From contig CAZMNO010000031.1 in NCBI GenBank assembly GCA_964567685.1, forward strand, positions 1-40,996: 40,996 bases of DNA, in the 5' to 3' direction. The notes below the pieces were generated by a model. That model had not been told where the DNA came from, ran no database searches, and worked only from the letters and a program-made list of their open reading frames with translations. The position numbers were made by a program, and so were the translations under genes. This document shows, piece after piece, positions 1 through 10,836 of the stretch (position 1 is its first letter; each line of letters starts with the position of its first letter). Source of the stretch: UBA5972 sp964567685. GTDB taxonomy: Bacteria; Pseudomonadota; Alphaproteobacteria; Rhodobacterales; Rhodobacteraceae.

Positions 1-98
1 ACCTTGAATCAGAATTTAGGTGATTTGGGAATCCTGAACGTCAACAGCCCCTAGGCACAAGTCCGATCAACGGGCACATCAAAGTGAGGGGAACAGTT

Positions 99-353
99 AT
101 GTTCAGAAACAACGTCGGTCCGAAAGATCGGGTCTATCGCGCAGTCTCCGGGACCATTCTGGTTTCGGTCTATTTTTCCGCACCTGAAATGGCATTGAAA
201 TGGGCAGTCCTTTTTGTCGGCCTCTATCTGCTGTTTACGGCAATGATGTCTTCTTGCGTCATCCATTCGGTTACTGGTCGCAATACCAACCAGGAACCTG
301 AAGCGGATGCAGAAACAGAAGCCAAAGCCGAAGAAGCTGAAGCCAAAGCCTGA
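99..353 (+). CDS. DUF2892 (YgaP-like) small inner-membrane protein
   Basis: An 84-residue protein that begins with the MFRNNVG motif typical of DUF2892 proteins. It has two hydrophobic stretches (about residues 14-28 and 34-52) forming a membrane hairpin, then a Cys-containing turn and a GRNT motif, and ends in an acidic Ala/Glu-rich tail. In E. coli YgaP this membrane domain is fused to a rhodanese. Here a separate rhodanese gene lies 3.2 kb away beyond uvrA. The ATG at 99 is preferred to the in-frame GTG at 84 because GAGGGG lies just upstream of it. The precise role is unknown; a link to sulfur-species handling is inferred from YgaP only. Confidence 0.8.
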   Translation: MFRNNVGPKDRVYRAVSGTILVSVYFSAPEMALKWAVLFVGLYLLFTAMMSSCVIHSVTGRNTNQEPEADAETEAKAEEAEAKA

Positions 354-359
354 TTTCAT

Positions 360-390
360 CGGCGTCATCCGGCCATACCGGATGACGCCG
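360..390. terminator. Perfect 13-bp stem-loop between convergent genes
   Basis: Arms at 360-372 and 378-390 are perfectly complementary (13 bp) around a CCATA loop, between the DUF2892 stop at 353 and the uvrA stop at 399. A stem this long is unlikely by chance. Neither side has a clear T-run, so it may act as a bidirectional terminator or 3' end stabiliser rather than a classic intrinsic terminator. Confidence 0.65.
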
Positions 391-398
391 GGGCTTGC

Positions 399-3263
<2,865 letters not shown>

Positions 3264-3316
3264 TCAAACCATGCCCCCGCAAGAGTTTCCTGCCCCAAAG
3301 GGGCTGTTTACTTTTG

Positions 3317-3331
3317 GAACAAAACGTGATC
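3317..3331 (-). promoter_or_regulatory. Degenerate LexA-type box upstream of uvrA
   Basis: Read toward uvrA this is GATC-N7-GTTC, seven of eight positions matching the alphaproteobacterial LexA box GTTC-N7-GTTC. It ends 54 bp before the uvrA ATG. uvrA is a usual SOS member in this class, so the site is plausible, but one mismatch makes it less certain than the boxes near 15.75 kb. Confidence 0.45.
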
Positions 3332-3467
3332 ATTCACAAGCAGAAATAACGCGTTTCGAATCCTGAAAATCGATCATATCACCTGATGAGCCAGAATTCT
3401 GCCCCTGAAATCTTCTGTTTTGCTTTTCCGTTTCGCATTAAGTAGGCATTGTATTCCATTGATATAT

Positions 3468-3495
3468 AACTGTAACAAAATAATTACAGTTTTTT
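3468..3495 (+). other. AT-rich stem-loop followed by T-run
   Basis: AACTGTAA (3468-3475) and TTACAGTT (3484-3491) form an 8-bp stem with an 8-nt loop and run straight into T residues. On the + strand it looks like a weak intrinsic terminator, yet no + strand gene lies just upstream. It could equally be a second operator in the rhodanese promoter region. Confidence 0.35.
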
Positions 3496-3508
3496 GCAAC
3501 TATCCTCT

Positions 3509-3538
3509 GGTAATATTCCAGATCAAGAATATATTACC
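3509..3538 (+). promoter_or_regulatory. SqrR/BigR-type operator (ATTC-N8-GAAT) upstream of the rhodanese gene
   Basis: ATATTC (3513-3518), eight bases, then GAATAT (3527-3532), a perfect 6+6 dyad that extends outward as GGTA/TACC with a 2-bp offset. From memory, the consensus for the sulfide/persulfide-responsive ArsR-family repressor SqrR is ATTC-N8-GAAT. The site lies 67 bp before the rhodanese start, and rhodaneses are typical SqrR/BigR targets. No SqrR gene is in this window. Confidence 0.6.
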
Positions 3539-3604
3539 GCAAGCAAAACAACCAATATTCAGCCCGCCCGTCCCGGCGGTCTGCGCCAGACAAGGATAAA
3601 CGTC

Positions 3605-3985
3605 ATGACCTTCGGATTTGCCAACCCGTTTCGTTCAAACACACCTGCCATTGGGCATTTACCAGCCGGTCAGGCGGTTCAAATGGCAAGTGACGGCGGT
3701 TTGACGCTGGTTGATGTTCGCGATCACTCTGAACTGGCGCAGACCGGCAAAGCGCGTGGGGCCATTCACATTCCCTTATTCCAGTTGAACCACAAGGCCG
3801 ATCCGCGCCATCCCGAATGCCACCCGGAGCTTAAAACCGACAAGCCGGTCGCGGTCTATTGCGCCACCGGTGCGCGCTCGCAAATGGCCGGGCGGGCAAT
3901 GGCGAAACTTGGTTTTACCCAAGTCTATAACATCGGTGGATTGTCTCACTGGCAATCAGCAGGCGGGGCTTGCGAGGCGGCCTGA
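3605..3985 (+). CDS. Single-domain rhodanese-like sulfurtransferase
   Basis: A 126-residue cytosolic single-domain rhodanese, which moves sulfane sulfur through a cysteine persulfide. The domain starts at about residue 20, with the LVDVRD motif at 35-40 and the active-site loop C86-A-T-G-A-R at 86-91. A second Cys72 could resolve the persulfide. ATG 3605 is preferred to the longer in-frame start at 3494: AAGGA precedes it, and the longer form would translate through the operator-like dyad at 3509-3538. Its stop codon abuts the opposing stop of the lytic transglycosylase (TGATCA at 3983-3988). Regulation by a sulfide-responsive repressor is inferred from the upstream dyad. Confidence 0.88.
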   Translation: MTFGFANPFRSNTPAIGHLPAGQAVQMASDGGLTLVDVRDHSELAQTGKARGAIHIPLFQLNHKADPRHPECHPELKTDKPVAVYCATGARSQMAGRAMAKLGFTQVYNIGGLSHWQSAGGACEAA

Positions 3986-4561
3986 TCAGCGACCCAAAAT
4001 CGCCAGAACATAGGCCTGGGTCTCGGGATATGGCGGAACATCGTCATATTCCTCGACCGCCTCCGGGCCGGCATTGTAAGCCGCAAGTGCCAGCCGCCAG
4101 CTGCGAAAGCGCAGATATTGCTGTTTGAGATAAAGTGCCCCGCCTTCCAAATTGGCCTGCGGGTCGGTCGGATCAACGCCCAGTCTTGCCGCAGTATCGG
4201 GCATCAATTGGGCCAAACCGATGGCACCGGCGGGCGAAACCGCGTTCTGGTTCCAGTTGCTTTCGGTTTGAATGAGGCGCGCAAAGAGATCTCGCGGAAT
4301 TCCAAACTTTGCCGCCGCTTTTTCCGCCATCGGCAGGTATTCACCATTATAGTCTCCGGTATAGCGCGGAATATGCCGGTCCGATGGCAACAGGCGTTTG
4401 GAGCCTTCGTATTGCTTGGACAGGCGTCCATCCAATAGCTTGAGCTGGGATTTTGACAGCCCGGCAATGACGATGGGAGTTTTGGTCACGGTCTCGCTGG
4501 CAGCAATTCCCGCAGTCATCGCAATACCCAGAGCAAATCCAATTAAGCGCGCAAGCCGCAT
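3986..4561 (-). CDS. Lytic transglycosylase, SLT domain
   Basis: A 191-residue exported murein lytic transglycosylase that would cleave peptidoglycan glycan strands to 1,6-anhydroMurNAc ends. An N-terminal signal peptide (MRLARLIGFALGIAMTAG) is followed by a roughly 50-residue linker and a goose-lysozyme-like domain. The catalytic Glu is in QTE100SNW, and the motifs AIGLAQLMP and AYNAGPEAV are clear. The ATG at 4561 has GGTGG just upstream and gives a proper signal peptide; the longer start at 4588 lacks a ribosome-binding site. It is convergent with the rhodanese gene and divergent from ssb. Confidence 0.88.
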   Translation of the reverse strand: MRLARLIGFALGIAMTAGIAASETVTKTPIVIAGLSKSQLKLLDGRLSKQYEGSKRLLPSDRHIPRYTGDYNGEYLPMAEKAAAKFGIPRDLFARLIQTESNWNQNAVSPAGAIGLAQLMPDTAARLGVDPTDPQANLEGGALYLKQQYLRFRSWRLALAAYNAGPEAVEEYDDVPPYPETQAYVLAILGR

Positions 4562-4721
4562 CCCACCACCACGGGCTGTTAAATCCATGGCAGTATATCA
4601 AACTTATCCACAGGGGCGAGTCCCGCATTGTTGACTGAGCGGAAATACACCTTTTCTTCATCTTTCCGGGGTGGTCTAACAAAGATGGTTAACGAACAGG
4701 ATTCGGGCGCAGGAGGCTTTT

Positions 4722-5189
4722 ATGGCAGGATCAGTCAACAAGGTAATTATCGTCGGCAATCTGGGCCGCGACCCGGAAGTGCGGACATTTCAGAACGGCG
4801 GCAAGGTCTGCAACCTCAGAATTGCAACATCGGAACGCTGGCGTGACAAGAACACCGGTGAAAACCGGGAAAAGACCGAATGGCATTCGGTTGCGATTTT
4901 TCAGGAAGGTCTGGTGCGGGTTTGCGAGCAATACCTGAAAAAGGGCTCGACGGTTTACATCGAAGGCAAACTGCAGACGCGCAAATGGCAGGATCAGTCA
5001 GGTGCCGATCGCTATTCGACCGAAGTTGTTCTGCAAGGCTTTGACGGCAAGATGGTCATGCTGGGCGGGCGCGGTGATGGCGGTGGTGCCAGTTACGGTG
5101 GCGATCAGGGTGGTGGTTATGGCAGCGCCTCATCCGACGGCTTTGACAGCGGGCCGGCAGGTGGGCTGGATGATGAGATTCCGTTTTAG
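4722..5189 (+). CDS. ssb: Single-stranded DNA-binding protein SSB
   Basis: A 155-residue SSB. The N-terminal OB fold (about residues 1-110) begins MAGSVNKVIIVGNLGRDPEV, followed by a Gly/Ser-rich flexible linker and the conserved acidic tip DDEIPF that recruits repair and replication partners. A strong AGGAGG lies 7 bp upstream of the ATG. It acts as a tetramer coating ssDNA in replication, recombination and repair. In many alphaproteobacteria ssb sits next to uvrA; here a rhodanese and a transglycosylase lie between. I see no clean LexA box upstream. Confidence 0.97.
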   Translation: MAGSVNKVIIVGNLGRDPEVRTFQNGGKVCNLRIATSERWRDKNTGENREKTEWHSVAIFQEGLVRVCEQYLKKGSTVYIEGKLQTRKWQDQSGADRYSTEVVLQGFDGKMVMLGGRGDGGGASYGGDQGGGYGSASSDGFDSGPAGGLDDEIPF

Positions 5190-5200
5190 CGGAACAGATC

Positions 5201-5215
5201 ATTCACTCAGTGAAT
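5201..5215. repeat. 7-bp inverted repeat across the usg stop codon
   Basis: ATTCACT-C-AGTGAAT lies 11 bp past the ssb stop and overlaps the usg stop codon. It could help end both convergent transcripts, but there is no T-run and a 7-bp repeat of this kind can arise by chance. Confidence 0.3.
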
Positions 5216-5476
5216 TCGAAATTCCTTGGTCACATTACGCCACTCACCCGGCGCAATGAGCCGGTGGTGCACGAAGCGCACGGAATGAAGCGGGCCCTCA
5301 ACCTCTTCTTTCCAGAATTCGATGAATTCAAACAATTTCGGATAATCCGGCGCCAGATCCAGTTTTTGCCAGATAAAGGTCTGAAGGATGCTTTGGTGAT
5401 CGGGCAACCGGTAGAACATTTCTGCCGTTGTCAGCCCATAACCCTCTAACATCATTTCAAAATCACGCGTAGCCAT
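5207..5476 (-). CDS. usg: Usg family protein
   Basis: An 89-residue protein recognised as the alphaproteobacterial Usg family (MATRDFEMML, GYGLTTAEM and YRLPDHQSILQTF motifs). Usg was named for an ORF beside another gene and has no firmly established biochemical role. The protein is compact, charged, without a signal peptide or membrane helix, and rich in aromatic residues. ATG 5476 is chosen over longer starts because AGGGGAG lies 6-7 bp upstream. It is convergent with ssb (17-bp gap) and lies 106 bp downstream of the B12-binding protein gene on the same strand. Confidence 0.8.
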   Translation of the reverse strand: MATRDFEMMLEGYGLTTAEMFYRLPDHQSILQTFIWQKLDLAPDYPKLFEFIEFWKEEVEGPLHSVRFVHHRLIAPGEWRNVTKEFRIH

Positions 5477-5582
5477 ATCAACTCCCCTTTCTCTGATTGT
5501 ACCAGAATACGCGCGAAATGTGGCGAAAAAGTGGATGCATGGCCTGCGGTCCATCCGGCGGGTGCAACGGCGAGATACTTTT

Positions 5583-7340
5583 CTAAGTGTCAGCAGTTTC
5601 CGCTTTGATCAGAAGCGCGGACGCCGCCTCTGTTAGGGTTGCGCATGGATTCAAACCAAGGTCTGAAAGCTCAACCGATACATCCTGTGGCAAGCTGGTG
5701 TTTGAGGCGATGGGGATCTGGTTCAGTCGTCCACCGATCAGAACCGGCAGGTCAAGACCCTGATCTGACATCTCCTTTTTCAGTTCGCGCGCGAAGCTCA
5801 GGGCAATACCGTTGTAAGTCGACAAGGCGATGGCCGTCGCCCCGGCACCTGTCGCCTGTACTACGATCTCTGCAGGATCGACCGACACTCCGCCATCCAC
5901 AACATCACAGCCAGCGCGTTTCAGAAAGATATCGAGCGCAAGTTTTCCATGCTCATGCACATCCGTGGTGGCTGACAATACGCGCGGAGGTTTCAGCTGT
6001 AACGCCGCAATCACCGCATCCGGCACCTCCGCAAGGGCGGCGATTGCCAGTTCCTCCAACTCTGCGGCCAGCGGCGAGGGAACCAGCGCGCGCCGCCCAT
6101 TGGGCAAGCTTTCCTCTGGCTTGCCTCCGCCAAACATCCGTTCCAGCCGTTTGCCACCCAGCCGCCTGAGCGACAGGAGCAGCTCAAACGGGTTTTCAGT
6201 GTCGATCCCGGCATCTGCAAGCCCGGCGAGTACACGAGCGGCAAATGCCTGCCCGCCGGTTTCAATCCGGTCAGCATGCCTGTCCACCGCAACAAGGTCG
6301 GTGAATTCAGCGACCACAGGGCCCAGATCAATTGCGCGGGCTAAAAACAGCTGCGCGTTGATGATTTCATCCGTATCGGGAATGCGCCGGTTCTCGCTCA
6401 CCGGAACAGGGTTCAGCGCGTGCCCGGTGGGCAACAATGCCTGGCCGAGAATGTCGACTTGCAGATACTGCGCCATTGCGGCGTAGTTTTCTGCCGCCTC
6501 CCCCTGATAGAGCACCGTCGCCCCGTAAATCTGTGTTCCCGGCACAGCCGTACCGCGCGCAAGTGCGCGTTGAAAAGCCAGCCTTTGCAAAGGGTTGGTG
6601 AAATGATGGCCAAAGCAATGTGAAACCTCAACACCCGCTTTAGCCGCAATGTGACGCTCCAACAGGGCCACGCCGAAGACGCAGGAAACATCGCTCATCA
6701 CCGCAGCAAAACCGTCATCCAGATTGGAGTGAACCAGAATCTCCCGATCCTGTGCTGCGATCAGACCAAGTGCTGACAGTGTCGCCGAAGTTGCAGCGAT
6801 ATCATCCTTTGAACCCGGCAACCGAAAGGTAAAATACTGCCCGAGATTGCCAATGGCCGTTGCCCCTGCGGCCAGGGCAAAACAGGTATTTTCCAGAGCT
6901 GCCGGAAAACCCAGTACAAAATCCCCGAAATGCGGTGCAACAGGGGCGGCATTGGCCAGAGCGGCGAAATCCTCGGGGCCGTTCAGAATCATGCCGGTTC
7001 CCTGCACCGCCCCGGCCCGGTCTTTCATCGGTACGCCCATCGACCAGTCAAGGCACAGGCCATAGCGATCCACCTGCCCGCCGGTGCGGGCAACTTTTTC
7101 GTGAATTTGCCGCGTGGCATTGATGGATTTTTCCAGACTGCGAAACCCGATCTGGGCGTGCTGCATCAGCCGCCCATGTCGGGCCTCCTGCCGTTTGAAT
7201 GCAGCCTCGCAAGCCAATCCGACTTGGCTGAGAAAAGCCGAAGGACCCACCTGCCACACCTGCGCGAGCGCCCGCCCTTCGCCAAGCAACTCACCAGCAT
7301 CCGGGAGCCTTTCTTCGGGGAAAATATCACTGCGTTTCAC
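5583..7340 (-). CDS. Cobalamin-binding, glutamate-mutase-like protein
   Basis: A 585-residue protein with a C-terminal B12-binding Rossmann domain. The motif D460-V-H462-E-H-G matches the DxHxxG signature whose His coordinates cobalt (base-off/His-on), and the later ALSTYNG and IGGRLN match the S..T and GG elements. The N-terminal ~450 residues resemble the catalytic (beta/alpha)8 barrel of glutamate mutase E (ENTCFALAAGATAIGNLGQY, FGVALLERHIAAKAG). The layout is that of an adenosylcobalamin carbon-skeleton mutase with barrel and B12 domain in one chain. Substrate unknown. The GTG at 7340 has AAGGG 10 bp upstream; the longer ATG at 7454 lacks a ribosome-binding site. It is divergent from gyrA. 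Confidence 0.72.
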   Translation of the reverse strand: MKRSDIFPEERLPDAGELLGEGRALAQVWQVGPSAFLSQVGLACEAAFKRQEARHGRLMQHAQIGFRSLEKSINATRQIHEKVARTGGQVDRYGLCLDWSMGVPMKDRAGAVQGTGMILNGPEDFAALANAAPVAPHFGDFVLGFPAALENTCFALAAGATAIGNLGQYFTFRLPGSKDDIAATSATLSALGLIAAQDREILVHSNLDDGFAAVMSDVSCVFGVALLERHIAAKAGVEVSHCFGHHFTNPLQRLAFQRALARGTAVPGTQIYGATVLYQGEAAENYAAMAQYLQVDILGQALLPTGHALNPVPVSENRRIPDTDEIINAQLFLARAIDLGPVVAEFTDLVAVDRHADRIETGGQAFAARVLAGLADAGIDTENPFELLLSLRRLGGKRLERMFGGGKPEESLPNGRRALVPSPLAAELEELAIAALAEVPDAVIAALQLKPPRVLSATTDVHEHGKLALDIFLKRAGCDVVDGGVSVDPAEIVVQATGAGATAIALSTYNGIALSFARELKKEMSDQGLDLPVLIGGRLNQIPIASNTSLPQDVSVELSDLGLNPCATLTEAASALLIKAETADT

Positions 7341-7477
7341 CGCTTTTGACCCTTCGATTCCACTGGTACAGGATGAAACATTAACCCTTAGCTCACGTTT
7401 TGCGGTAGAAATTCGACTGCCCCTATTTAAGCTGTTGATTTCGTTGTATTTCATTGATTCATTTTGCAGCGTTGGAT

Positions 7478-7506
7478 TTGCACTCTCTTGTGGGCTTTGC
7501 TATAGT
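7478..7506 (+). promoter_or_regulatory. Sigma-70 promoter of gyrA
   Basis: TTGCAC (7478-7483), a 17-bp spacer and TATAGT (7501-7506), close to consensus with ideal spacing. Transcription would start near 7513, leaving a leader of about 34 nt before the gyrA start. Confidence 0.7.
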
Positions 7507-7546
7507 CAGCCGCAATATGTGGATAGGCAGAAGAGCGGACTAACCC

Positions 7547-10261
7547 TTGAGCGACGAAACCGACCTTCCCGAGGATACCCCGGCGGAAAAACCCCAATAT
7601 GACGGCCCTTCGATCACCATCGAAGAGGAGATGAAGTCATCCTATCTCGATTACGCGATGAGCGTGATTGTTTCGCGCGCCATTCCCGATCTCAGGGACG
7701 GGCTGAAACCGGTTCACCGGCGCATTCTTTATGCGATGCACGAGACCAATAATGGCCACGACAAGCCTTACCGCAAGTCGGCGCGCCCGGTTGGTGACAC
7801 GATGGGGAAATACCACCCGCATGGCGATGGGGCCATTTACGACGCGCTTGTCAGGATGGCACAGCCGTTTTCAATGTCGCTGCCTTTGCTAGATGGTCAG
7901 GGCAATTTCGGCTCGATGGACGGTGATAACCCGGCGGCCATGCGCTATACCGAGGTCCGGATGGACAAACCGTCCGCCTCGCTGCTGGCCGATATCGAAA
8001 AAGACACGGTTGATTTTCAGGATAATTACGATGGCAAGGATCAGGAACCCTCGGTCCTGCCGGCGCGGTTTCCCAATATGCTGGTCAATGGGGCTGGCGG
8101 TATCGCTGTCGGCATGGCCACCAATATCCCGCCGCATAATCTGGGCGAGGTGATTGACGCGACGCTGGCGCTGATTGAAAACCCTGACCTTGGGGTTGAG
8201 GATCTGATGCAGTTCGTCCCGGCCCCTGATTTTCCCACGGGTGGCATCATCCTGGGGCGCACCGGGGCGCGCAAAGCCTATATCGAAGGGCGTGGCAGCG
8301 TCATTATCCGCTCCAAGACCCGGATCGAGGAGATTCGCAAAGACCGTTTTGCCATTGTCGTGGACGAGATTCCCTATCAGGTGAACAAGGCCACAATGAT
8401 CGAAAAGATCGCCGAGATCGCGCGTGACAAACGCATCGAAGGCATCGCCCATGTGCAGGACGAAAGTGATCGCATCGGTGTGCGCGTGGTGATCGAGCTT
8501 AAGCGCGATGCAACGCCTGAGGTGGTTCTCAATCAGCTTTTCCGCTTCACCCCGATGCAGACCTCCTTTGGCTGCAACATGCTGGCATTGAATGGCGGGC
8601 GGCCCGAGCAACTGGATCTGAGGAAGTTCCTGAGTTCATTCATTGATTTCCGCGAAGAAGTGGTGGCGCGGCGCACCGCGTTTGAATTGCGCCGGGCGCG
8701 TGAACGCAGCCATATCCTTTGTGGTCTGGCAGTTGCCGTCAGCAATGTTGACGAAATCGTCGCCACGATCCGATCTTCGGCTGACCCCGCAGAAGCACGC
8801 GAGCGCCTGATGACCCGGCGCTGGCCAGCTCGGGATATTGCCGATTACATCCGGCTGATCGATGACCCCAGTCATACGATGAACGAGGACGGCACCTATA
8901 ACCTCAGCGAAACCCAGGCCCGCGCTATTCTGGAGCTGCGCCTGCAGCGCCTGACGGCGATGGGGGTGAAGGAGGTGACCGACGAGCTGGCTGAACTGGC
9001 AGGCAAGATCAAGAATTACCTCAATATTCTCAGATCGCGCGAGCGGATCATGGCGATCATTTCAGACGAACTGAAAGAGGTTCGTGAGATGTTTGCGGTG
9101 CCGCGACGCTCGGAAATTGTCGAACATATCGGTGATATGGAAGACGAAGACCTGATCGAGCGTGAAGACATGGTCGTGACGGTGACCAACTCAGGCTACA
9201 TCAAACGCACCAATCTTGCCGACTATCGCGCGCAGAAACGCGGCGGCAAGGGCACGCAGGGAATGAATACCAAGGACGAGGATTTTGTTACCAACCTTTT
9301 TGTGGCAAACACCCATACGCCCCTGCTCTTCTTCACCACAGATGGCATCGTCTACAAGCTGAAGACCTGGCGCCTGCCGCCGGGTGGGCGCAATGCACGC
9401 GGCAAAGCGATCATCAATATCCTGCCAATCCCGCAAGGGGTCTCCATCGCCGCTATCATGCCAGTCGATGCACCGGAAGAAGACTGGGAAGACCTGCAAA
9501 TCGTATTTGCCACCTCAACGGGGGATGTGCGGCGCAATGCGCTCAGTGATTTCACCAATGTGAAATCCAACGGCAAAATCGCGATGAAGCTACCCGAAGG
9601 TGTGTCGCTGGTCAATGCACGTATCTGCAATGAACACGACGATTTCCTGCTGACAACCGCACTTGGCAAGGTCATCCGCTTCCCGGTTACGGATGTACGC
9701 GTATTCAAGGGGCGCGATTCAACGGGTGTGCGCGGGATCAAGCTGGCCAAGGGCGATCATGTGGTTGCAATGGCCGTCATTCGCCATGTCGAAGCCTCTC
9801 CCGATGAGCGCGCGGCCTATTTCAAGATGCGGCGCGCCATCACCGGGGATGAAGCGGGTGAAACCGAAGATACAACGGGTGATATCGCGCTCAGCCAGGA
9901 GCGATACGCTGAGCTTAGTGCCCTTGAGCAGTGGATACTGACCATTACTTCAGGTGGTTATGGCAAACGCTCGTCAGCCCATGAATACCGGGTTGCCGGG
10001 CGGGGCGGGCAAGGCATTGCCGCGGCCAACCTTGGCCGGCGCGGTGACAGTATCGTCGCCTCGTTCACGGTTGAGGATGAGGATCAGATCATGCTGGCAA
10101 CCTCGACCGGCCAGTCGATCCGCTGCCCGGTTTCAGGGATTTCACGGCAGGGCCGCACCTCTTCCGGGGTAACGGTGTTTAACACCTCAAAAGACGAAAA
10201 GGTTGTTTCGGTTGCCTGGATTGCCGAGCAGGGCGAGGATGAAGAGGCAGAAGAGGCGTGA
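7547..10261 (+). CDS. gyrA: DNA gyrase subunit A
   Basis: A 904-residue GyrA, the DNA breakage-reunion subunit of gyrase (A2B2), which introduces negative supercoils. The catalytic Tyr134 is in AAMRYTE. The quinolone-resistance region reads HPHGD94-G95-A-I-Y-D99, so the residue equivalent to E. coli Ser83 is Gly while the Asp87 equivalent is kept. The GyrA box (QKRGGKG) in the C-terminal beta-pinwheel identifies it as GyrA and not ParC. The C-terminus is acidic (GEDEEAEEA). Translation appears to start at TTG 7547 (MSDETDLPED); I see no better ATG. A strong sigma-70 promoter lies just upstream. Confidence 0.97.
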   Translation: MSDETDLPEDTPAEKPQYDGPSITIEEEMKSSYLDYAMSVIVSRAIPDLRDGLKPVHRRILYAMHETNNGHDKPYRKSARPVGDTMGKYHPHGDGAIYDALVRMAQPFSMSLPLLDGQGNFGSMDGDNPAAMRYTEVRMDKPSASLLADIEKDTVDFQDNYDGKDQEPSVLPARFPNMLVNGAGGIAVGMATNIPPHNLGEVIDATLALIENPDLGVEDLMQFVPAPDFPTGGIILGRTGARKAYIEGRGSVIIRSKTRIEEIRKDRFAIVVDEIPYQVNKATMIEKIAEIARDKRIEGIAHVQDESDRIGVRVVIELKRDATPEVVLNQLFRFTPMQTSFGCNMLALNGGRPEQLDLRKFLSSFIDFREEVVARRTAFELRRARERSHILCGLAVAVSNVDEIVATIRSSADPAEARERLMTRRWPARDIADYIRLIDDPSHTMNEDGTYNLSETQARAILELRLQRLTAMGVKEVTDELAELAGKIKNYLNILRSRERIMAIISDELKEVREMFAVPRRSEIVEHIGDMEDEDLIEREDMVVTVTNSGYIKRTNLADYRAQKRGGKGTQGMNTKDEDFVTNLFVANTHTPLLFFTTDGIVYKLKTWRLPPGGRNARGKAIINILPIPQGVSIAAIMPVDAPEEDWEDLQIVFATSTGDVRRNALSDFTNVKSNGKIAMKLPEGVSLVNARICNEHDDFLLTTALGKVIRFPVTDVRVFKGRDSTGVRGIKLAKGDHVVAMAVIRHVEASPDERAAYFKMRRAITGDEAGETEDTTGDIALSQERYAELSALEQWILTITSGGYGKRSSAHEYRVAGRGGQGIAAANLGRRGDSIVASFTVEDEDQIMLATSTGQSIRCPVSGISRQGRTSSGVTVFNTSKDEKVVSVAWIAEQGEDEEAEEA

Positions 10262-10406
10262 TCGATCCGCGTTGACCCATGATTTTGGGGGTATGACTGC
10301 GAGCGTTCCATCCAATTGTTTCTATTCGGGCAACAGTCGTTCAGGTTTGATTAACCTCGCGCTGATCCACTCCCCCTGCCACCTGACAAAAGCACTGGTG
10401 GCTGTT

Positions 10407-10422
10407 GTCCCATAATTGGGAC
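10407..10422 (+). promoter_or_regulatory. Palindrome upstream of DoxX gene 1
   Basis: GTCCCA-TAAT-TGGGAC is a perfect 6+6 dyad lying 21 bp before the first DoxX start, immediately ahead of its ribosome-binding site. It may be an operator. No matching regulator is visible in the window, and 6-bp dyads also occur by chance. Confidence 0.35.
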
Positions 10423-10443
10423 CTGGCAACCAAGAGGAGTATC

Positions 10444-10827
10444 ATGACTTTCGTGCGAACCTACGCCCATACGCTTGGGCGGCTCCTGCTATCGATGATT
10501 TTCATCATGGCGGGGCTCATCAAACTAACTGACCCCGCAGCATATGTCGCGCTGCTGGAGACCGTCAATATTCCCGGTATTGTCGCCTATGGCCTGATTG
10601 GGGTGGAACTGATTGGCGGGGCAATGATTCTGGTCGGTTATCAAACCAGAAACGCGGCGATTTTGCTATCTGCGCTCTATCTCAGCGGCGCCTTCCTGCT
10701 TAATCTCAGAACCGGAAGTCAGCTTGAAATCATGACATTCGTTCAAAATCTGGGCCTGATCGGTGGTTTCCTCATCCTGTTTGCGCAAGGTGGCGGCAGA
10801 ATGTCGATGGACGAATTGGCCAAATAA
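10444..10827 (+). CDS. DoxX family membrane protein (first of two)
   Basis: A 127-residue inner-membrane protein with four predicted transmembrane helices (about residues 9-29, 41-61, 64-84, 97-117). It has the DoxX fold opening RLLLSMIFIMAGLIKLTDP and the central GVELIGGAMILVGYQTR segment. DoxX proteins are linked in other bacteria to quinone or thiol/redox stress, but the exact function of this paralogue is unknown. The ATG at 10444 follows a strong AAGAGGAG. A GC-rich stem-loop follows the stop, so the second DoxX gene 205 bp downstream may have its own promoter. Confidence 0.82.
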   Translation: MTFVRTYAHTLGRLLLSMIFIMAGLIKLTDPAAYVALLETVNIPGIVAYGLIGVELIGGAMILVGYQTRNAAILLSALYLSGAFLLNLRTGSQLEIMTFVQNLGLIGGFLILFAQGGGRMSMDELAK

Positions 10828-10836
10828 TCCCAAAGC

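Larger units (their letters stand above)
3264..3604. other. Divergent uvrA / rhodanese intergenic region
   Basis: A 341-bp gene-free stretch between the divergent starts of uvrA (3263) and the rhodanese gene (3605). The uvrA side carries a LexA-like box (3317-3331). The rhodanese side, from about 3440, is markedly AT-rich and holds a stem-loop (3468-3491) and an ATTC-N8-GAAT dyad (3509-3538). I see no small ORF or RNA gene here. Confidence 0.7.

Noticed and set aside
7889..8611. Long minus-strand reading frame of 240 codons
   Set aside because: Antisense to the most conserved part of gyrA.
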